Positions 25,775-35,937 of a stretch of DNA of 36,681 nucleotides are shown piece after piece (positions within the stretch are counted from its first letter, which is position 1; each line of letters starts with the position of its first letter). The notes below the pieces were generated by a model. It saw nothing but the letters and a program-made list of their open reading frames with translations, ran no database searches and was not told the DNA's origin. Both the position numbers and the translations under genes were made by a program. Source of the DNA: Streptococcus alactolyticus (GTDB taxonomy: Bacteria > Bacillota > Bacilli > Lactobacillales > Streptococcaceae); contig NZ_JAAXMT010000012.1 of the NCBI RefSeq assembly GCF_012277075.1, forward strand, positions 1 through 36,681, read 5' to 3'.

Positions 25775-28109
25775 ACAGAAACAAAACACTAAAAAAAGAG
25801 CCAATAGAAACTCAAAGGACACGGTCTTGCGTGTTATCAAATATGGGCTGATTACATTTGTAACGCTTGTCATTGTAGGTGTTATAGCTGGAGCTGGACT
25901 CTTTTTCTACTATGTGAGCAGCGCTCCAAAACTATCAGAAAGCAAGCTTTCTTCTACTAATTCGAGTTTGATTTACGACTCTAACAATAACCTTATTGCT
26001 AACTTGGGTTCAGAGAAAAGGGAAAGTGTTTCAACAGAAGATATTCCTTTAAACCTAGTCAATGCCATCACATCTATTGAAGACAAACGCTTCTTTAAAC
26101 ACCGTGGGATTGACATCTATCGTATTTTCGGTGCAGCTTGGAACAACTTTACCCGCTCAGGTACCCAAGGGGGGTCAACACTCGACCAGCAGCTTATCAA
26201 GTTGGCGTATTTCTCAACTAACGAATCAGACCAAACCCTTAAACGTAAGGCACAAGAAGCTTGGTTAGCCCTCCAAATGGAGCGTAAGTACACCAAGGAA
26301 GAAATCTTGACCTTCTACATCAACAAGGTTTATATGGGAAATGGTAGCTACGGGATGCTGACAGCGGCTAAATCTTACTATGGCAAGGACCTCAAAGACT
26401 TGTCTATTGCCCAATTAGCGCTTTTAGCAGGGCTTCCTCAAGCACCAAGCCAATACAACCCTTACACCAATCCAGATGCTGCCCAAAATCGTCGTGATAC
26501 CGTTTTATCACAAATGTACGAAGATGGCGACATCTCAAAAGAAGAATACCAAACTGCTATTGCAACACCAGTCACTGATGGTTTACAACCATTGACCGAA
26601 ACGTCTAGCTATGATGATTACTTGGATAATTACATCAAGGAAGTCATCGAAGAAGTCAAAGACGAAACTGGTCAAGACATTTATTCAGCAGGTTTGAAGG
26701 TTTACACAAACGTAGATACCGATGTTCAAAAATACCTCTGGAATGTCTATAATACTGACTATTATGTGTCTTACCCTGACTCTGATTTGCAAGTGGCTTC
26801 AACCATTATCGATGTCAATACTGGTAAAGTCATTGCGCAACTTGGTGCACGAAACCAAGACACAACCGTTTCATTGGGAACCAACCAAGCCGTTCTTACC
26901 GATAGGGACTGGGGGTCAACCATGAAACCTATTACAGATTATGCCCCAGCTATTGAAGACGGTATTTACACAAGTACTGCTGCCACAACCAGCGATACCA
27001 AGTACTACTGGCCTGGCACTTCAACTCAGCTCTACAACTGGGACCGTCAATACTATGGCAACATGACTATTCAAACAGCCATTCAACAATCGCGTAACGT
27101 TCCTGCCGTGAGAGCCTTGGAAGCTGTTGGTTTGAATAATGCTAAGAAATTCCTAGAAGGTTTGGGCATTTACTACCCTCAACTTTACTATTCAAACGCC
27201 ATTTCAAGTTCGACAAGTGACTCGAATGAAAAATACGGCGCAAGCAGTCTGAAAATGGCTGCTGCCTACGCTGCTTTTGCAAATGGTGGAACCTATTACA
27301 AACCACAATACGTCAACAAGATTGAATTTAACGATGGAACTAGCCAAACCTTTGAAACATCTGGTACACGTGCCATGAAGGAAACAACAGCCTACATGAT
27401 GACGTCAATGCTGAAAACCGTTTTGACTTACGGTACTGGTACAACAGCTTCTATCCCTGGTTTATACCAAGCTGGTAAAACAGGAACATCAAACTATTCT
27501 GATGAAGAATTAGAAGAAATTGAACAAACAACTGGTATTTACAACAGTGCAGTTGGAACCATGGCACCTGATGAATTATTTGTTGGTTACACAACGCAAT
27601 ATTCGATGGCAGTGTGGACAGGTTACAAAGACCGTATGACTCCAATCTACGGTAGTGGGCTAAACGTTGCGGCCGAAGTTTACAAGGCTATGCAAAGTTA
27701 CCTCAATGAAAAATACGGTAGCGGTAGCAAGAACTTCACGCAACCAAGTGGCGTTTACACAAGCGGTGGTTATGTTTACCTAAAAGGGGCAAAAAATAAT
27801 TCTTCTGCCTCATCTTCATTGTCATCTGTATATAGTAACCTCTACGGTTCTAATTCAAGTTCTTCAGAAGACCAAACATCAACAGAAGTTTCATCTTCAA
27901 CAGATAGCTCTGATAACGATGATAATACTAGCGATAGTAATTCAATGAGTAACAATCCTTCTGTAAGCACCCCTGATGCAATAACAGATGCCAACAATAG
28001 CTATAACAATAACAACAGCTATACAACACCTAATAACAATACGACCAGCGATGCTAATAGCACGACAAGCCAAAACAACTCTGATAGCACAGCGACAACT
28101 GGTCAATAA
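25764..28109 (+). CDS. pbp1a: Penicillin-binding protein 1A (class A, bifunctional)
   Basis: Class A PBP with glycosyltransferase and transpeptidase activities building peptidoglycan outside the membrane. From ATG 25764 (781 residues): basic cytoplasmic tail (1-25), membrane anchor (about 30-52), glycosyltransferase domain with catalytic Glu106 in [12 protein letters not shown], and transpeptidase domain with Ser385 in STMK, SRN (443-445) and KTG (572-574). No residue of the active-site motifs is missing. The last ~100 residues are Ser/Asn/Thr-rich and of low complexity. The start overlaps the recU end; a GTG one codon upstream is an alternative. GpsB and StkP, its likely regulators, are encoded nearby. 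Confidence 0.97.
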   Translation: MTIKQKQNTKKRANRNSKDTVLRVIKYGLITFVTLVIVGVIAGAGLFFYYVSSAPKLSESKLSSTNSSLIYDSNNNLIANLGSEKRESVSTEDIPLNLVNAITSIEDKRFFKHRGIDIYRIFGAAWNNFTRSGTQGGSTLDQQLIKLAYFSTNESDQTLKRKAQEAWLALQMERKYTKEEILTFYINKVYMGNGSYGMLTAAKSYYGKDLKDLSIAQLALLAGLPQAPSQYNPYTNPDAAQNRRDTVLSQMYEDGDISKEEYQTAIATPVTDGLQPLTETSSYDDYLDNYIKEVIEEVKDETGQDIYSAGLKVYTNVDTDVQKYLWNVYNTDYYVSYPDSDLQVASTIIDVNTGKVIAQLGARNQDTTVSLGTNQAVLTDRDWGSTMKPITDYAPAIEDGIYTSTAATTSDTKYYWPGTSTQLYNWDRQYYGNMTIQTAIQQSRNVPAVRALEAVGLNNAKKFLEGLGIYYPQLYYSNAISSSTSDSNEKYGASSLKMAAAYAAFANGGTYYKPQYVNKIEFNDGTSQTFETSGTRAMKETTAYMMTSMLKTVLTYGTGTTASIPGLYQAGKTGTSNYSDEELEEIEQTTGIYNSAVGTMAPDELFVGYTTQYSMAVWTGYKDRMTPIYGSGLNVAAEVYKAMQSYLNEKYGSGSKNFTQPSGVYTSGGYVYLKGAKNNSSASSSLSSVYSNLYGSNSSSSEDQTSTEVSSSTDSSDNDDNTSDSNSMSNNPSVSTPDAITDANNSYNNNNSYTTPNNNTTSDANSTTSQNNSDSTATTGQ

Positions 28110-28118
28110 TACTTATGC

Positions 28119-28153
28119 AAAAAGCCTGTAACTAAAAATGTTACAGGCTTTTT
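28119..28153 (+). terminator. Terminator of recU-pbp1a
   Basis: A perfect 14-bp stem (AAAAAGCCTGTAAC / GTTACAGGCTTTTT) with a 7-nt loop, 10 nt after the pbp1a stop. Confidence 0.93.
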
Positions 28154-28175
28154 GATGACTTCAACATTTTGTGAT

Positions 28176-28213
28176 AAAAAACTGGCTTGGAGAAATATCC
28201 AACGCCAGTTTTA
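28176..28213 (-). terminator. Terminator of pepC
   Basis: Stem AAAACTGGC(G)TTGG / CCAAGCCAGTTTT on the minus strand with one bulged base and a TTTTTT tail, 7 nt after the pepC stop. Confidence 0.88.
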
Positions 28214-28219
28214 ATATTT

Positions 28220-29566
28220 TTACAAATCTGTTTGGCTAGCCAAGGCTCCCATTGGGTCCCAAGGTGCTAATACAGTTGGTTCAGCTTCATAAGCAGCAAG
28301 TTCCTCATCAGTTAAGAATTCTTTACGAACGACGATTTGGTAGGTAAATTCATCCATCCAAGCGTCTGAAGCAACGAAGTAACCTTTGTCACCAACTTTT
28401 TCTCCCCATGAATTTTCAACTTTCCATTTGAGAGGTTCGCCATTTTCAGCCAAATCCACACCAGTCAAGACCATAGCGTGAGTCATCAAGCTTTCGCTGT
28501 AATCCAAACGTCCTGCTTTGTCTTGTGTGAAGGAAATGTTCATAGCCGTATCAAAATCGTAAACATTTGTTGCTAAGATACCTTTTTGACGGTCTGAAAT
28601 TTGACCGACATCAGAACCAAACCAAACGGTTTCACCAGCTTGCATTTGAGCAATAGCCAATTCTTTGAAACGTGTCATATCAAGATTGAGGTAACGTACC
28701 GCACGACTACCCACAACGTTACCAAGCATATCAACAGTGTAAGATTTGCCATAAGGTTTGTCTGCTGTTGGGGCATTGATAACAGAAACGTAATCTGATA
28801 GGTTCAAACCAACGTATTTTTTGAAGAATTCTTGTGGTGTAATGTTTTTATCAGAATGGTAGTTGTTGTCTTTGTCACGGTAAGCAAAGTCAAATGTGCG
28901 TGGTGGCAAACCGAGATTAACAGCCAAGAAATTGAAGATTTCTTGAAGTAAAGCTTCTTTTTGAGCTCTGATGCCTTCAGTACCGACACCTGCTGCAACA
29001 GCTTCACGCAAAATTTGAGCATCTTGACGCAACAATTTGTTCAAGTATTGGTTCAATTCACGGCTGTTGCTTGATGATACTGATTCTGGGTAAGCTGATT
29101 TTGGCACGACACCGTATTTTTCAAAAAGAGCCACCACCATATCCCATTGACCACCGTCTTGTTGGGGAACGTCTAGTAAGAATTTCACTTTACGGCTGCC
29201 AAGTTCTTGGTCTGCAGTCGCAATGACTTGTTCTAAGAACCAGTTTGATTTTTCGTATTTGTCCCAGAAGAATGTGTGGGCTTGAGAAAGCTCGAAATTA
29301 TCCAAGTTAAGGTCTGAAATCAATTTGTGACGAAAGGTATTAAGCGCCGCAAACATCCAGCAACGACCTGATGCTTTTTGGTTAGCTACCTTATCTTTTG
29401 TCAAATCAATAGAAAAGATATGGTCGTTTTCCACTTGGCTTTGGCGTGTTTCAAGTGATTTCAACAAGCCGTTGTGAGTGACAGCATTTTCAACAGCACG
29501 CAATTTGCTATTGTCTTGAAAATCAGCAAATAGTTTGTCTGTAAATGATGATGATAATTCTGACAT
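28220..29566 (-). CDS. pepC: Aminopeptidase C (bleomycin hydrolase family)
   Basis: Cytoplasmic cysteine aminopeptidase (peptidase C1B) that trims peptides from transported oligopeptides; usually a hexamer. From ATG 29566 (448 residues) the catalytic Cys69 lies in ASGRCWMFAALN, His363 in MTHAMVLTG and Asn385 in VENSWGEKVG. The start is chosen for its AGGAGG site 5 nt upstream and the match to PepC N-termini; an upstream GTG-type extension of eight codons is rejected. It is monocistronic, with promoter (29631-29658) and terminator of its own. Confidence 0.97.
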   Translation of the reverse strand: MSELSSSFTDKLFADFQDNSKLRAVENAVTHNGLLKSLETRQSQVENDHIFSIDLTKDKVANQKASGRCWMFAALNTFRHKLISDLNLDNFELSQAHTFFWDKYEKSNWFLEQVIATADQELGSRKVKFLLDVPQQDGGQWDMVVALFEKYGVVPKSAYPESVSSSNSRELNQYLNKLLRQDAQILREAVAAGVGTEGIRAQKEALLQEIFNFLAVNLGLPPRTFDFAYRDKDNNYHSDKNITPQEFFKKYVGLNLSDYVSVINAPTADKPYGKSYTVDMLGNVVGSRAVRYLNLDMTRFKELAIAQMQAGETVWFGSDVGQISDRQKGILATNVYDFDTAMNISFTQDKAGRLDYSESLMTHAMVLTGVDLAENGEPLKWKVENSWGEKVGDKGYFVASDAWMDEFTYQIVVRKEFLTDEELAAYEAEPTVLAPWDPMGALASQTDL

Positions 29567-29630
29567 ATTTCCTCCTCCAAAATCAGTCAAGCAAGCACCT
29601 AGCCCTACTTAACCAAATTAATCACTATCT

Positions 29631-29658
29631 ATTATAACGCTTAAGAGGCAGAATTCAA
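29631..29658 (-). promoter_or_regulatory. pepC: pepC promoter
   Basis: Minus strand: -35 TTGAAT (29653-29658), 16-nt spacer, -10 TATAAT (29631-29636). Leader about 60 nt. Confidence 0.75.
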
Positions 29659-29691
29659 GCAATTATAGGGAATTCTGGCTTAAAAGCGGCA

Positions 29692-29714
29692 AAAAAGACC
29701 TTAGCGGTCTTTTT
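29692..29714 (-). terminator. Terminator of pncB-nadE
   Basis: A 9-bp stem AAAAAGACC / GGTCTTTTT with a 5-nt loop and T-run on the minus strand, 10 nt after the nadE stop. Confidence 0.88.
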
Positions 29715-29723
29715 GAATCTGTT

Positions 29724-30548
29724 TTATTTCCAAAAATCATCAAAAACGGTGATTGGTAAATGGCGTTTGTGTTCGGTTTTACGCCACCAGTTTTCAATGG
29801 TTTCTTTGGCTTTTGGTGACACTTCTTTGCCTTCAAGGTAATCATCAATATCGTTGTAAGTCACACCAAGAGCCACTTCGTCAGCAATACCTGGGCGATT
29901 TTCTTCCAAATCAGCGGTTGGAATTTTTTCATAAATGGCTGGGTTAGCCCCTAATTCTGCCAATAATTGTTTGCCCTGGCGTTTGTTGAGGCGATAAAGC
30001 GGGATAACGTCGGCACCACCGTCACCGAATTTGGTAAAGAAGCCTGTAATGTTTTCTGCAGCGTGGTCTGTTCCGATAACCGCTCCGCTATTGGCACCAG
30101 CCACGGCATATTGGGTAATCATGCGTTGGCGAGCCTTGATATTTCCCTTATTAAAATCAGAAACTTCAATACCCGCTTCTTCAAGGGCTGCAACTTGCCC
30201 ATCAACACCTGCTTTGATGTTCACTGCAATGCTGACGTCTGGCTTGATAAAAGCAAGGGCACGTTGGGCATCCTCTTCGTCTGCTTGCACGCCATATGGC
30301 AAACGCACTGCGATAAAGCGATAACTGTCGTCACCTGTTTCAGCACGGAGTTCTTCTACTGCGATTTGTGCCAAACGTCCTGCCAAACTAGAATCTTGCC
30401 CACCTGAAATTCCTAGCACATAGCTTTTTAAGAAACTATGCTTTTTCAAATAGTCTTTAAGAAAATCAACCGATACACGAATTTCTTCTTTTGGGTCAAT
30501 GCTTGGTTTTACTTTTAATTCTGCAATAATCTCATCTTGTAAACTCAT
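29724..30548 (-). CDS. nadE: NH3-dependent NAD+ synthetase
   Basis: Last step of NAD synthesis: converts nicotinic acid adenine dinucleotide to NAD+ with ATP and ammonia. The 274-residue length shows it is the form without a glutaminase domain. ATP-pyrophosphatase P-loop SGGQDSS is at 48-54; [21 protein letters not shown] and [13 protein letters not shown] are also conserved. The ATG overlaps the pncB stop (ATGA), so the two salvage enzymes are translationally coupled. The intermediate enzyme NadD is not in this window. Confidence 0.97.
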   Translation of the reverse strand: MSLQDEIIAELKVKPSIDPKEEIRVSVDFLKDYLKKHSFLKSYVLGISGGQDSSLAGRLAQIAVEELRAETGDDSYRFIAVRLPYGVQADEEDAQRALAFIKPDVSIAVNIKAGVDGQVAALEEAGIEVSDFNKGNIKARQRMITQYAVAGANSGAVIGTDHAAENITGFFTKFGDGGADVIPLYRLNKRQGKQLLAELGANPAIYEKIPTADLEENRPGIADEVALGVTYNDIDDYLEGKEVSPKAKETIENWWRKTEHKRHLPITVFDDFWK

Positions 30549-32005
30549 TTCACTTCTCCTTTTTGTTGGGCTTCCTTACGAATACGGTCAATCAAATTCA
30601 TCTTGTTTTCCCAGACATCTAATGACAAATCCACTGGGTAATCTTGCGGATTTAAGATACGTTTGTACTCATCCCACAATTTGTCAAATTCTTGGCGGGC
30701 ATAGGTTTGAATATCTGAAAGATTAGGCAAGTCATACACCAATTTACCCTTGTCAAATACATCAACCAAAAGTGGCACTGCTTCAAAGTCTTTTACTGTT
30801 TTATTGATGTAAGTATAGGTTGGATGGAACATGTAGATTTCATCCAAAGCATTCACATCTGTATCAGTAAAGGTGATGTAGTCCCCTTCGGTTTTTCCTT
30901 TTTCACGGCTGGTAATACGCCAAACTTGCTTCTTACCTGGGGTTGATACTTTTTCAGCGTTATTAGACAGTTTGATAGTGTCTTGCATCTCGCCGTTATC
31001 GTCTTCAATAGATACGATTTTGTAAACGGCCCCCATAGCTGGCTGGTCATAAGCCGTGATAAGCTTAGTACCAACTCCCCAAACATCAATTTTAGCTTTT
31101 TGCATTTTGAGGTTGAGGATGGTATTTTCATCCAAATCATTAGACGCGTAGATTTTGGCATCAGGATAACCAGCGTCATCTAGCTGTTCACGGACTTTCT
31201 TAGACAAATAAGCCATGTCCCCTGAGTCAATGCGAACACCGAGGAAATTAATCTTGTCACCCAGTTCATTGGCCACACGAATAGCAGCAGGAACACCAAG
31301 GCGAAGGGTATCGTAAGTATCTACAAGGAAAACACAATCCTTGTGCGTGCCAGCATAGGCCATGAAGGCTTCGTAATCATCTCCGTAAGCCTGCACCAAA
31401 GAATGCGCGTGCGTTCCTGAAACAGGAATGTCAAACAATTTACCAGCACGAACATTTGAAGTAGCATTGGCACCACCGATAACAGCTGCGCGGGTTCCCC
31501 AAATGGCAGCATCCATTTCTTGGGCACGACGCGTTCCAAATTCAAGCAAAGGTTCATCGTCAATCACCGAACGAATGCGAGAAGCCTTGGTCGCAATGAG
31601 GGTCTGAAAATTCACGATATTAAGCAAGGCTGTTTCTACTAATTGGCATTGTGCCAGTGGACCTTCCACCTGAACAATCGGCTCATTAGCAAAGACCAAA
31701 TCCCCTTCTTGAGCCGAACGAATACTCAATTCCAGCTTGAGATTTCTCAAATAATCAATGAAATCCGCAGCGTAACCCAAGCTTTCCAAATAAGCAATGT
31801 CGGTGTCGCTAAAGTGCAAGTTATTCAAGTATTCCACCATGCGTTGTAGCCCCGCAAAAACAGCGTAGCCACTAGCAAAAGGTTCTTTTCTAAAATAAAT
31901 CTCAAAGACTGCATTTTTATTATGGATGCCCTTATCAAAATACACTTGCATCATGTTAATCTGATACAAGTCGGTATGGAGTGTTAAACTATCGTCTTGA
32001 TACAT
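30545..32005 (-). CDS. pncB: Nicotinate phosphoribosyltransferase
   Basis: First step of nicotinate salvage: makes nicotinate mononucleotide from nicotinic acid and PRPP with ATP. From ATG 32005 (486 residues) it opens [18 protein letters not shown]. It has conserved [35 protein letters not shown] and [14 protein letters not shown] blocks. The start is selected by GAGGAAAG 4 nt upstream; a 21-codon extension would overlap the leader. It forms an operon with nadE. Many streptococci lack de novo NAD synthesis, so this route is probably essential. Confidence 0.97.
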   Translation of the reverse strand: MYQDDSLTLHTDLYQINMMQVYFDKGIHNKNAVFEIYFRKEPFASGYAVFAGLQRMVEYLNNLHFSDTDIAYLESLGYAADFIDYLRNLKLELSIRSAQEGDLVFANEPIVQVEGPLAQCQLVETALLNIVNFQTLIATKASRIRSVIDDEPLLEFGTRRAQEMDAAIWGTRAAVIGGANATSNVRAGKLFDIPVSGTHAHSLVQAYGDDYEAFMAYAGTHKDCVFLVDTYDTLRLGVPAAIRVANELGDKINFLGVRIDSGDMAYLSKKVREQLDDAGYPDAKIYASNDLDENTILNLKMQKAKIDVWGVGTKLITAYDQPAMGAVYKIVSIEDDNGEMQDTIKLSNNAEKVSTPGKKQVWRITSREKGKTEGDYITFTDTDVNALDEIYMFHPTYTYINKTVKDFEAVPLLVDVFDKGKLVYDLPNLSDIQTYARQEFDKLWDEYKRILNPQDYPVDLSLDVWENKMNLIDRIRKEAQQKGEVK

Positions 32006-32088
32006 CTGACTTTCCTCGTTTTTATTTTTGTTTGGACTCAGAAGGCTAAAAACCATCGCAGCTGCCAAAACAGTTAGTAATCTCTCAT

Positions 32089-32097
32089 ATTATAGCA
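32089..32097 (-). promoter_or_regulatory. pncB-nadE promoter, extended -10
   Basis: Minus-strand TGCTATAAT, a perfect extended -10, about 85 nt before the pncB start; the -35 is poor. Confidence 0.65.
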
Positions 32098-32148
32098 CAA
32101 ATACAAGGGACTTGCTAAAATCTTTGTGAGTTTTCCTTCAAAGAATAT

Positions 32149-32177
32149 TAAAAAGGATAGCCAAAAGCCATCCCTTT
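32149..32177 (-). terminator. Terminator of trxB
   Basis: A 10-bp stem with one bulged G and one wobble (arms 32152-32161 region and 32167-32177), short loop and T-run on the minus strand, 8 nt after the trxB stop. Confidence 0.75.
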
Positions 32178-32185
32178 GTCAAATC

Positions 32186-33100
32186 TTAAGACATATTTTC
32201 AATGTACTGGTAAACACCTTGCCCAGCAATGGCACCATCACCAACAGCTGTGGCAATCTGACGCAAGTCTTTTTGGCGCACATCTCCAATGGCAAAAATA
32301 CCAGGAATGCTTGTTCTCATGTGCTCATCTGTCAGCACCCAACCTGCTTCATCAGTAATGCCCAAGTCAGCCACCATGTGTGACACAGGGTCAATACCCA
32401 CATAGATGAAAATACCGCCAAAATCATGTTCACTGATTTCGCCCGTTTTGACGTTTTCAATAGTCACGCCTGATACCTTCACGTCTGTTCCTTTGATTTC
32501 TTTCACAACCGAATCCCAAATAAAATGAACCTTGTCATTAGAAAAGGCACGATCTTGCAAAATCTTTTGGGCACGCAAAGCATCACGACGATGAATAATG
32601 GTCACTGATTTGGCAAATTGAGTCAAGTAAACCGCTTCTTCAACGGCAGAATCACCGCCACCAACAACCAACAAATCTTGGTTGCGGAAAAAAGCACCGT
32701 CACACACCGCACAGTAAGAAACGCCGCGACTAGTGTATTCTTCCTCACCAGTCACACCAAGCGTGCGATGTTTGGCTCCTGTGGCTAAAATAACCGTCTT
32801 GGCTTCGTAGGTATTGTCATCCGTCACCACGCGCTTGACAGCACCAGCATCTTCCACACGTTGCACAATCCCGTAGATATTTTCCACTTCAAATTTTTCA
32901 AGCGGTGTGTACATGTTCATGGCTAATTCAGGCCCTGAAATGCGGTCATAACCTGGGTAGTTCTCAATGTCTGAGGTATTGTTCATCTGACCACCAGGTG
33001 CTCCTTGTTCGATAATACCAACTTTTATGTTAGACCTTGCGGCATAAAGCGCAGCTGTCATCCCAGCTGGTCCTGATCCGATAATGAGTGTATCATACAT
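32186..33100 (-). CDS. trxB: Thioredoxin reductase
   Basis: FAD/NADPH flavoenzyme of 304 residues that reduces thioredoxin in the cytoplasm. It has FAD-binding GSGPAGMTAA (8-17), redox-active Cys130 and Cys133 in CAVCDG, the NADPH-binding GGGDSAVEEA, and the C-terminal GIFAIGDVR. ATG 33100 has GAGGAGAG upstream. It has a good own promoter (33134-33162) in the 65-nt gap after the DUF4059 gene. It sits beside a probable cystine transporter, and imported cystine needs thiol reduction; the link is inference. Confidence 0.97.
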   Translation of the reverse strand: MYDTLIIGSGPAGMTAALYAARSNIKVGIIEQGAPGGQMNNTSDIENYPGYDRISGPELAMNMYTPLEKFEVENIYGIVQRVEDAGAVKRVVTDDNTYEAKTVILATGAKHRTLGVTGEEEYTSRGVSYCAVCDGAFFRNQDLLVVGGGDSAVEEAVYLTQFAKSVTIIHRRDALRAQKILQDRAFSNDKVHFIWDSVVKEIKGTDVKVSGVTIENVKTGEISEHDFGGIFIYVGIDPVSHMVADLGITDEAGWVLTDEHMRTSIPGIFAIGDVRQKDLRQIATAVGDGAIAGQGVYQYIENMS

Positions 33101-33133
33101 GCTTATACTCTCCTCAACTGTTTTCGTTTTTTC

Positions 33134-33162
33134 ATTGTATCAGTCAAGCAAGCCAATTTCAA
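33134..33162 (-). promoter_or_regulatory. trxB: trxB promoter
   Basis: Minus strand: -35 TTGAAA (33157-33162), 17-nt spacer, -10 TACAAT (33134-33139) with a TG extension. Confidence 0.75.
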
Positions 33163-33165
33163 TCA

Positions 33166-33390
33166 TTAGGCTCGCAACATTAAAATAATCGCCATAAACG
33201 CAAACGACAAAACGGGTACCGTCATTAAAATGATGGTCACCAAGTCATACAAAAAGGCTTGACGTTTTTTGGCTGTCTTATCCAAATGGCGAAAAACGCG
33301 CCACAAGGTCCATAAAATAGCCGCAACAATCGCAAAGACAAGCCCTGATAATAGTCCTTGTAGGTAAAAACCTAATATTTCTAAAAACAT
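33166..33390 (-). CDS. Small membrane protein, DUF4059 family
   Basis: A 74-residue protein with two hydrophobic segments (about 5-29 and 49-72) joined by a basic cytoplasmic loop (RVFRHLDKTAKKRQ). It resembles the uncharacterized DUF4059 family of streptococci, which is found next to trxB. No catalytic residues are visible and the function is unknown. ATG 33390 has a weak AGGA site. It lies between trxB and the amino acid ABC operon on the same strand, with a hairpin (33424-33446) just upstream. Confidence 0.85.
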   Translation of the reverse strand: MFLEILGFYLQGLLSGLVFAIVAAILWTLWRVFRHLDKTAKKRQAFLYDLVTIILMTVPVLSFAFMAIILMLRA

Positions 33391-33415
33391 ATCTTATCCT
33401 ATCATTGTTTTCATT

Positions 33416-33446
33416 TGATAAAAAGAGCCAAAAGACTTCTGGCTCT
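33416..33446 (-). terminator. Terminator of the amino acid ABC operon
   Basis: A 7-bp stem AGAGCCA / TGGCTCT with a 9-nt loop followed by TTTTTATC on the minus strand, about 20 nt after the ATPase stop and before the DUF4059 start. Confidence 0.82.
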
Positions 33447-33467
33447 CATTATAACAAAATTTAGGCT

Positions 33468-34211
33468 TTAAATGTACGTTTTTTGGTAGTTTGCGAAAAA
33501 TTCTTTGGTGCGTTCTTCTTTAGGGTGTTTAAAGAGTTCCTCAGGTGTGCCTGATTCGATGATATGTCCCTTATCCAAGAAAAGCACATAATCAGCGACT
33601 TGATAGACAAAATTCATATCGTGACTGACCAAAATCATGGTTTGCCCATCCTTAGCCGCATTGGCAATGGATTTTTCCACTTCACCAACCAATTCTGGGT
33701 CCAAGGCTGATGTTGGTTCGTCCAGCAACAAGACATCAGGTTTCATGGCAAGTGCACGCGCCAAGCCAACCCGTTGTTTTTGCCCCCCTGATAATTGTTT
33801 GGGGTAATGGTTTTCACGGTCTGATAACCCAACCTTAGCCAGCTCTTCCTTGGCAATTTTGGTGGCTTGGTCATCAGGCATTTTCTTAACAATTTTAAGC
33901 CCTTCTTTGACGTTATCAAGTGCTGTGCGACGCTCAAAAAGGTTGAATTGTTGGAAAACCATCGCTAATTTGCGACGTAGGGTCAAGATTTCTTCTGTGC
34001 TAATCGTTTGAAAGTCAACCTTAAAATCATCGATTTGAATTGTGCCACTATCAGGCTTTTCTAGATAATTTAGGCTGCGTAAAAAGGTTGATTTTCCTGC
34101 TCCTGATGCTCCGACAATGGCAATCACCTCACCTTTTTGAATGGTGACATCAATACCATCTAAAACCTTTTGTCCTGAAAAAGTTTTGGTTAAATGACTG
34201 ATTTTAATCAT
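33468..34211 (-). CDS. Polar amino acid (probably cystine) ABC transporter ATPase
   Basis: ATPase subunit of 247 residues energizing the import system. Walker A GASGAGKST (34-42), Q loop FQQFNLF, signature LSGGQ (140-144), Walker B with DEPTSALD (164-171) and His switch VSHDM are intact. The family is PAAT/HisP-GlnQ. ATG 34211 is chosen because GAGGTG lies 7 nt upstream inside the permease gene; the coding regions overlap by 8 nt. The substrate cannot be read from the ATPase; the CYS-box before the operon suggests cystine or a related sulfur amino acid. Confidence 0.94.
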   Translation of the reverse strand: MIKISHLTKTFSGQKVLDGIDVTIQKGEVIAIVGASGAGKSTFLRSLNYLEKPDSGTIQIDDFKVDFQTISTEEILTLRRKLAMVFQQFNLFERRTALDNVKEGLKIVKKMPDDQATKIAKEELAKVGLSDRENHYPKQLSGGQKQRVGLARALAMKPDVLLLDEPTSALDPELVGEVEKSIANAAKDGQTMILVSHDMNFVYQVADYVLFLDKGHIIESGTPEELFKHPKEERTKEFFANYQKTYI

Positions 34212-35010
34212 TAGCAATCACCTCTTGCGTTTCTAAACTGGTCTTAGGAGGCTCAATTGATAATTTCTTTTCAATAAGACGTCCTGTTTGTTCAATGATA
34301 ATGCTGACTGCCCAGTAAACCAAAGCTACCGCAATATAGCGTTCAAAATAACGATAGTCCGAACCACCCAAGATTTGAGCTTGGGCAAACATTTCAATAA
34401 TCCCAACGTTAAAAGCCAAAGATGTTTCTTTTGTCAAACCAATCAAGCTATTGATAAGGGTTGGTGTGGCAATCACGGCTGCATTAGGGATAATCACACG
34501 GCGGTAGACTTGAAGATTGGTCATCCCCAAACTCTTAGCCGCCTCAATTTCACCTGCATTAACCGCCTGAATGGCAGCACGAATGGTTTCGCTGGCATAG
34601 GCTGCATTATTTAAGGCAAAAGCCGTAATGGCAAAAACCGACGCTGGAATGGCATTGATATTCCAATCAAAACCGTACTTTTGATTTAAAAATTTCAAAA
34701 ACAAGGGAATCCCATAATAACTCAACATCAATTGAACCAAGATAGGCGTCCCACGTAGGAAACTCACAACAACGGACTGAATGGGATACAAGATTTTGGT
34801 TTGATTGATTTTGACAATCGCAAAAAGCAAAGCGAGCAAAATACCAAAAACCGCACCGCCCAAGGTCAAGCCCAGCATGACTGGAACACGTTCAATGATA
34901 GATGGCATGGCATCAAAAACCGCACGCCAACTAAAGAGATGACCTTCTGGAATGTGTTCGAGTAAACGGTCATACCAAGATAAACCTGAAGCAAGTATCG
35001 TAAATGACAT
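34204..35010 (-). CDS. Polar amino acid (probably cystine) ABC transporter permease
   Basis: HisM/GlnP-type permease of 268 residues with about five membrane helices and the cytoplasmic EAA loop EAAKSLGMTNLQVYRRVIIP (about 180-199), which contacts the ATPase. The FLRGTPILVQLMLSYYGIP segment is typical of cystine and polar amino acid permeases such as TcyB/TcyL. A single permease gene suggests a homodimer. It follows the binding-protein gene by 63 nt and has AAGGAGAA before its ATG. Confidence 0.94.
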   Translation of the reverse strand: MSFTILASGLSWYDRLLEHIPEGHLFSWRAVFDAMPSIIERVPVMLGLTLGGAVFGILLALLFAIVKINQTKILYPIQSVVVSFLRGTPILVQLMLSYYGIPLFLKFLNQKYGFDWNINAIPASVFAITAFALNNAAYASETIRAAIQAVNAGEIEAAKSLGMTNLQVYRRVIIPNAAVIATPTLINSLIGLTKETSLAFNVGIIEMFAQAQILGGSDYRYFERYIAVALVYWAVSIIIEQTGRLIEKKLSIEPPKTSLETQEVIAND

Positions 35011-35073
35011 AACATTCTCCTTTCCATATCGTCATCAAAGCTTATCTTTTCTTAATGGATGAAAGCCTAGGTA

Positions 35074-35907
35074 CTAATCAAGCCCTGACACATAGTCCCC
35101 ACCAAAGTAAGTTTCGCTCAAGCTAGCCAAAGTCCCATCTTTTTTCAAAGTTTTAAGGCGTTTATTGACAAAGCTTTGGAGTTCTTTTCCTTCTTTGGTG
35201 TCCGCAAAGACAAGGTATTCTAAACCGTCTGTCTTGTCCCCAACTTGGTCGCTGAGTTTGGTCACCGTCACATCAAACCCTTGGTCCTTGGCAATGTACT
35301 CAGCTGAAATGGCATCGTATAAAATAAAGTCAATATTGCCATTTTCAACGCGTTGGACACGTGTGGTCACCCCAGTTGAGCTAGACACATAATTGATTTG
35401 AATAGGGGTTTTGTCAGGGTGATCAGTGTTCCATTTTTCAAGGATTTGCGCATAATTGGTTCCTGAAATGACTTCTGTGCTTTTACCTGATAAGTCGTCC
35501 AAACTGCTGTATTGTGTGCCTTTTTGACTGACAATAGCCGCATTTGAGCGAGAAATAGGGTTAGAGAACAGGTATTTTTGGGCACGTTGTTCATTGTAGT
35601 TAAAATCATTGGCCGCAATTTGGTAACGTCCCGCATCAATTCCTGTCAAAATGGAATCAAAAGGCGTTGTGACAAATTCGACTTGGTAGTCCTTTGAATC
35701 CTTGAAAATGGCCTTGACCACGTCAATATCGTAGCCTTTGTAGGTCTTTCCATCTTTGTAGGTAAAAGGAGCCGTATCAGAATCTGTTGCGACCTTAATC
35801 ACCGTTTTACCGTCAGACTGGTTTTGTGATTGAGTTGAGCAAGCCGACAAAACGGCTAGGAAAATTAGGGCTAGGGTGCTTAACAGCGTAACAGATTTCT
35901 TTTTCAT
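35074..35907 (-). CDS. Amino acid ABC transporter substrate-binding lipoprotein (probably cystine)
   Basis: Family 3 extracellular solute-binding protein of 277 residues. A lipoprotein signal (KKKS, hydrophobic core, LSAC) places the lipidated Cys23 at the membrane surface. The mature part has the TDSDTAPFTYKDGKTYKGYDIDVV start and GIDAGRYQIAANDF block of the family, and resembles TcyA-type cystine binders. First gene of a three-gene operon. Its promoter has an upstream CYS-box of the same architecture as cysK, the main ground for proposing cystine as substrate; another polar amino acid cannot be excluded. Confidence 0.93.
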   Translation of the reverse strand: MKKKSVTLLSTLALIFLAVLSACSTQSQNQSDGKTVIKVATDSDTAPFTYKDGKTYKGYDIDVVKAIFKDSKDYQVEFVTTPFDSILTGIDAGRYQIAANDFNYNEQRAQKYLFSNPISRSNAAIVSQKGTQYSSLDDLSGKSTEVISGTNYAQILEKWNTDHPDKTPIQINYVSSSTGVTTRVQRVENGNIDFILYDAISAEYIAKDQGFDVTVTKLSDQVGDKTDGLEYLVFADTKEGKELQSFVNKRLKTLKKDGTLASLSETYFGGDYVSGLD

Positions 35908-35937
35908 AAGGCGTCCTCTTTTCTTTTAATCTGTTAC

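Noticed and set aside
29967..30407. 146-residue open frame on the plus strand inside nadE
   Set aside because: Antisense shadow of nadE with no promoter or ribosome binding site; nadE motifs are complete on the minus strand.
32006..32068. 21-codon upstream extension of pncB
   Set aside because: No ribosome binding site and no resemblance to nicotinate phosphoribosyltransferases; ATG 32005 has GAGGAAAG.
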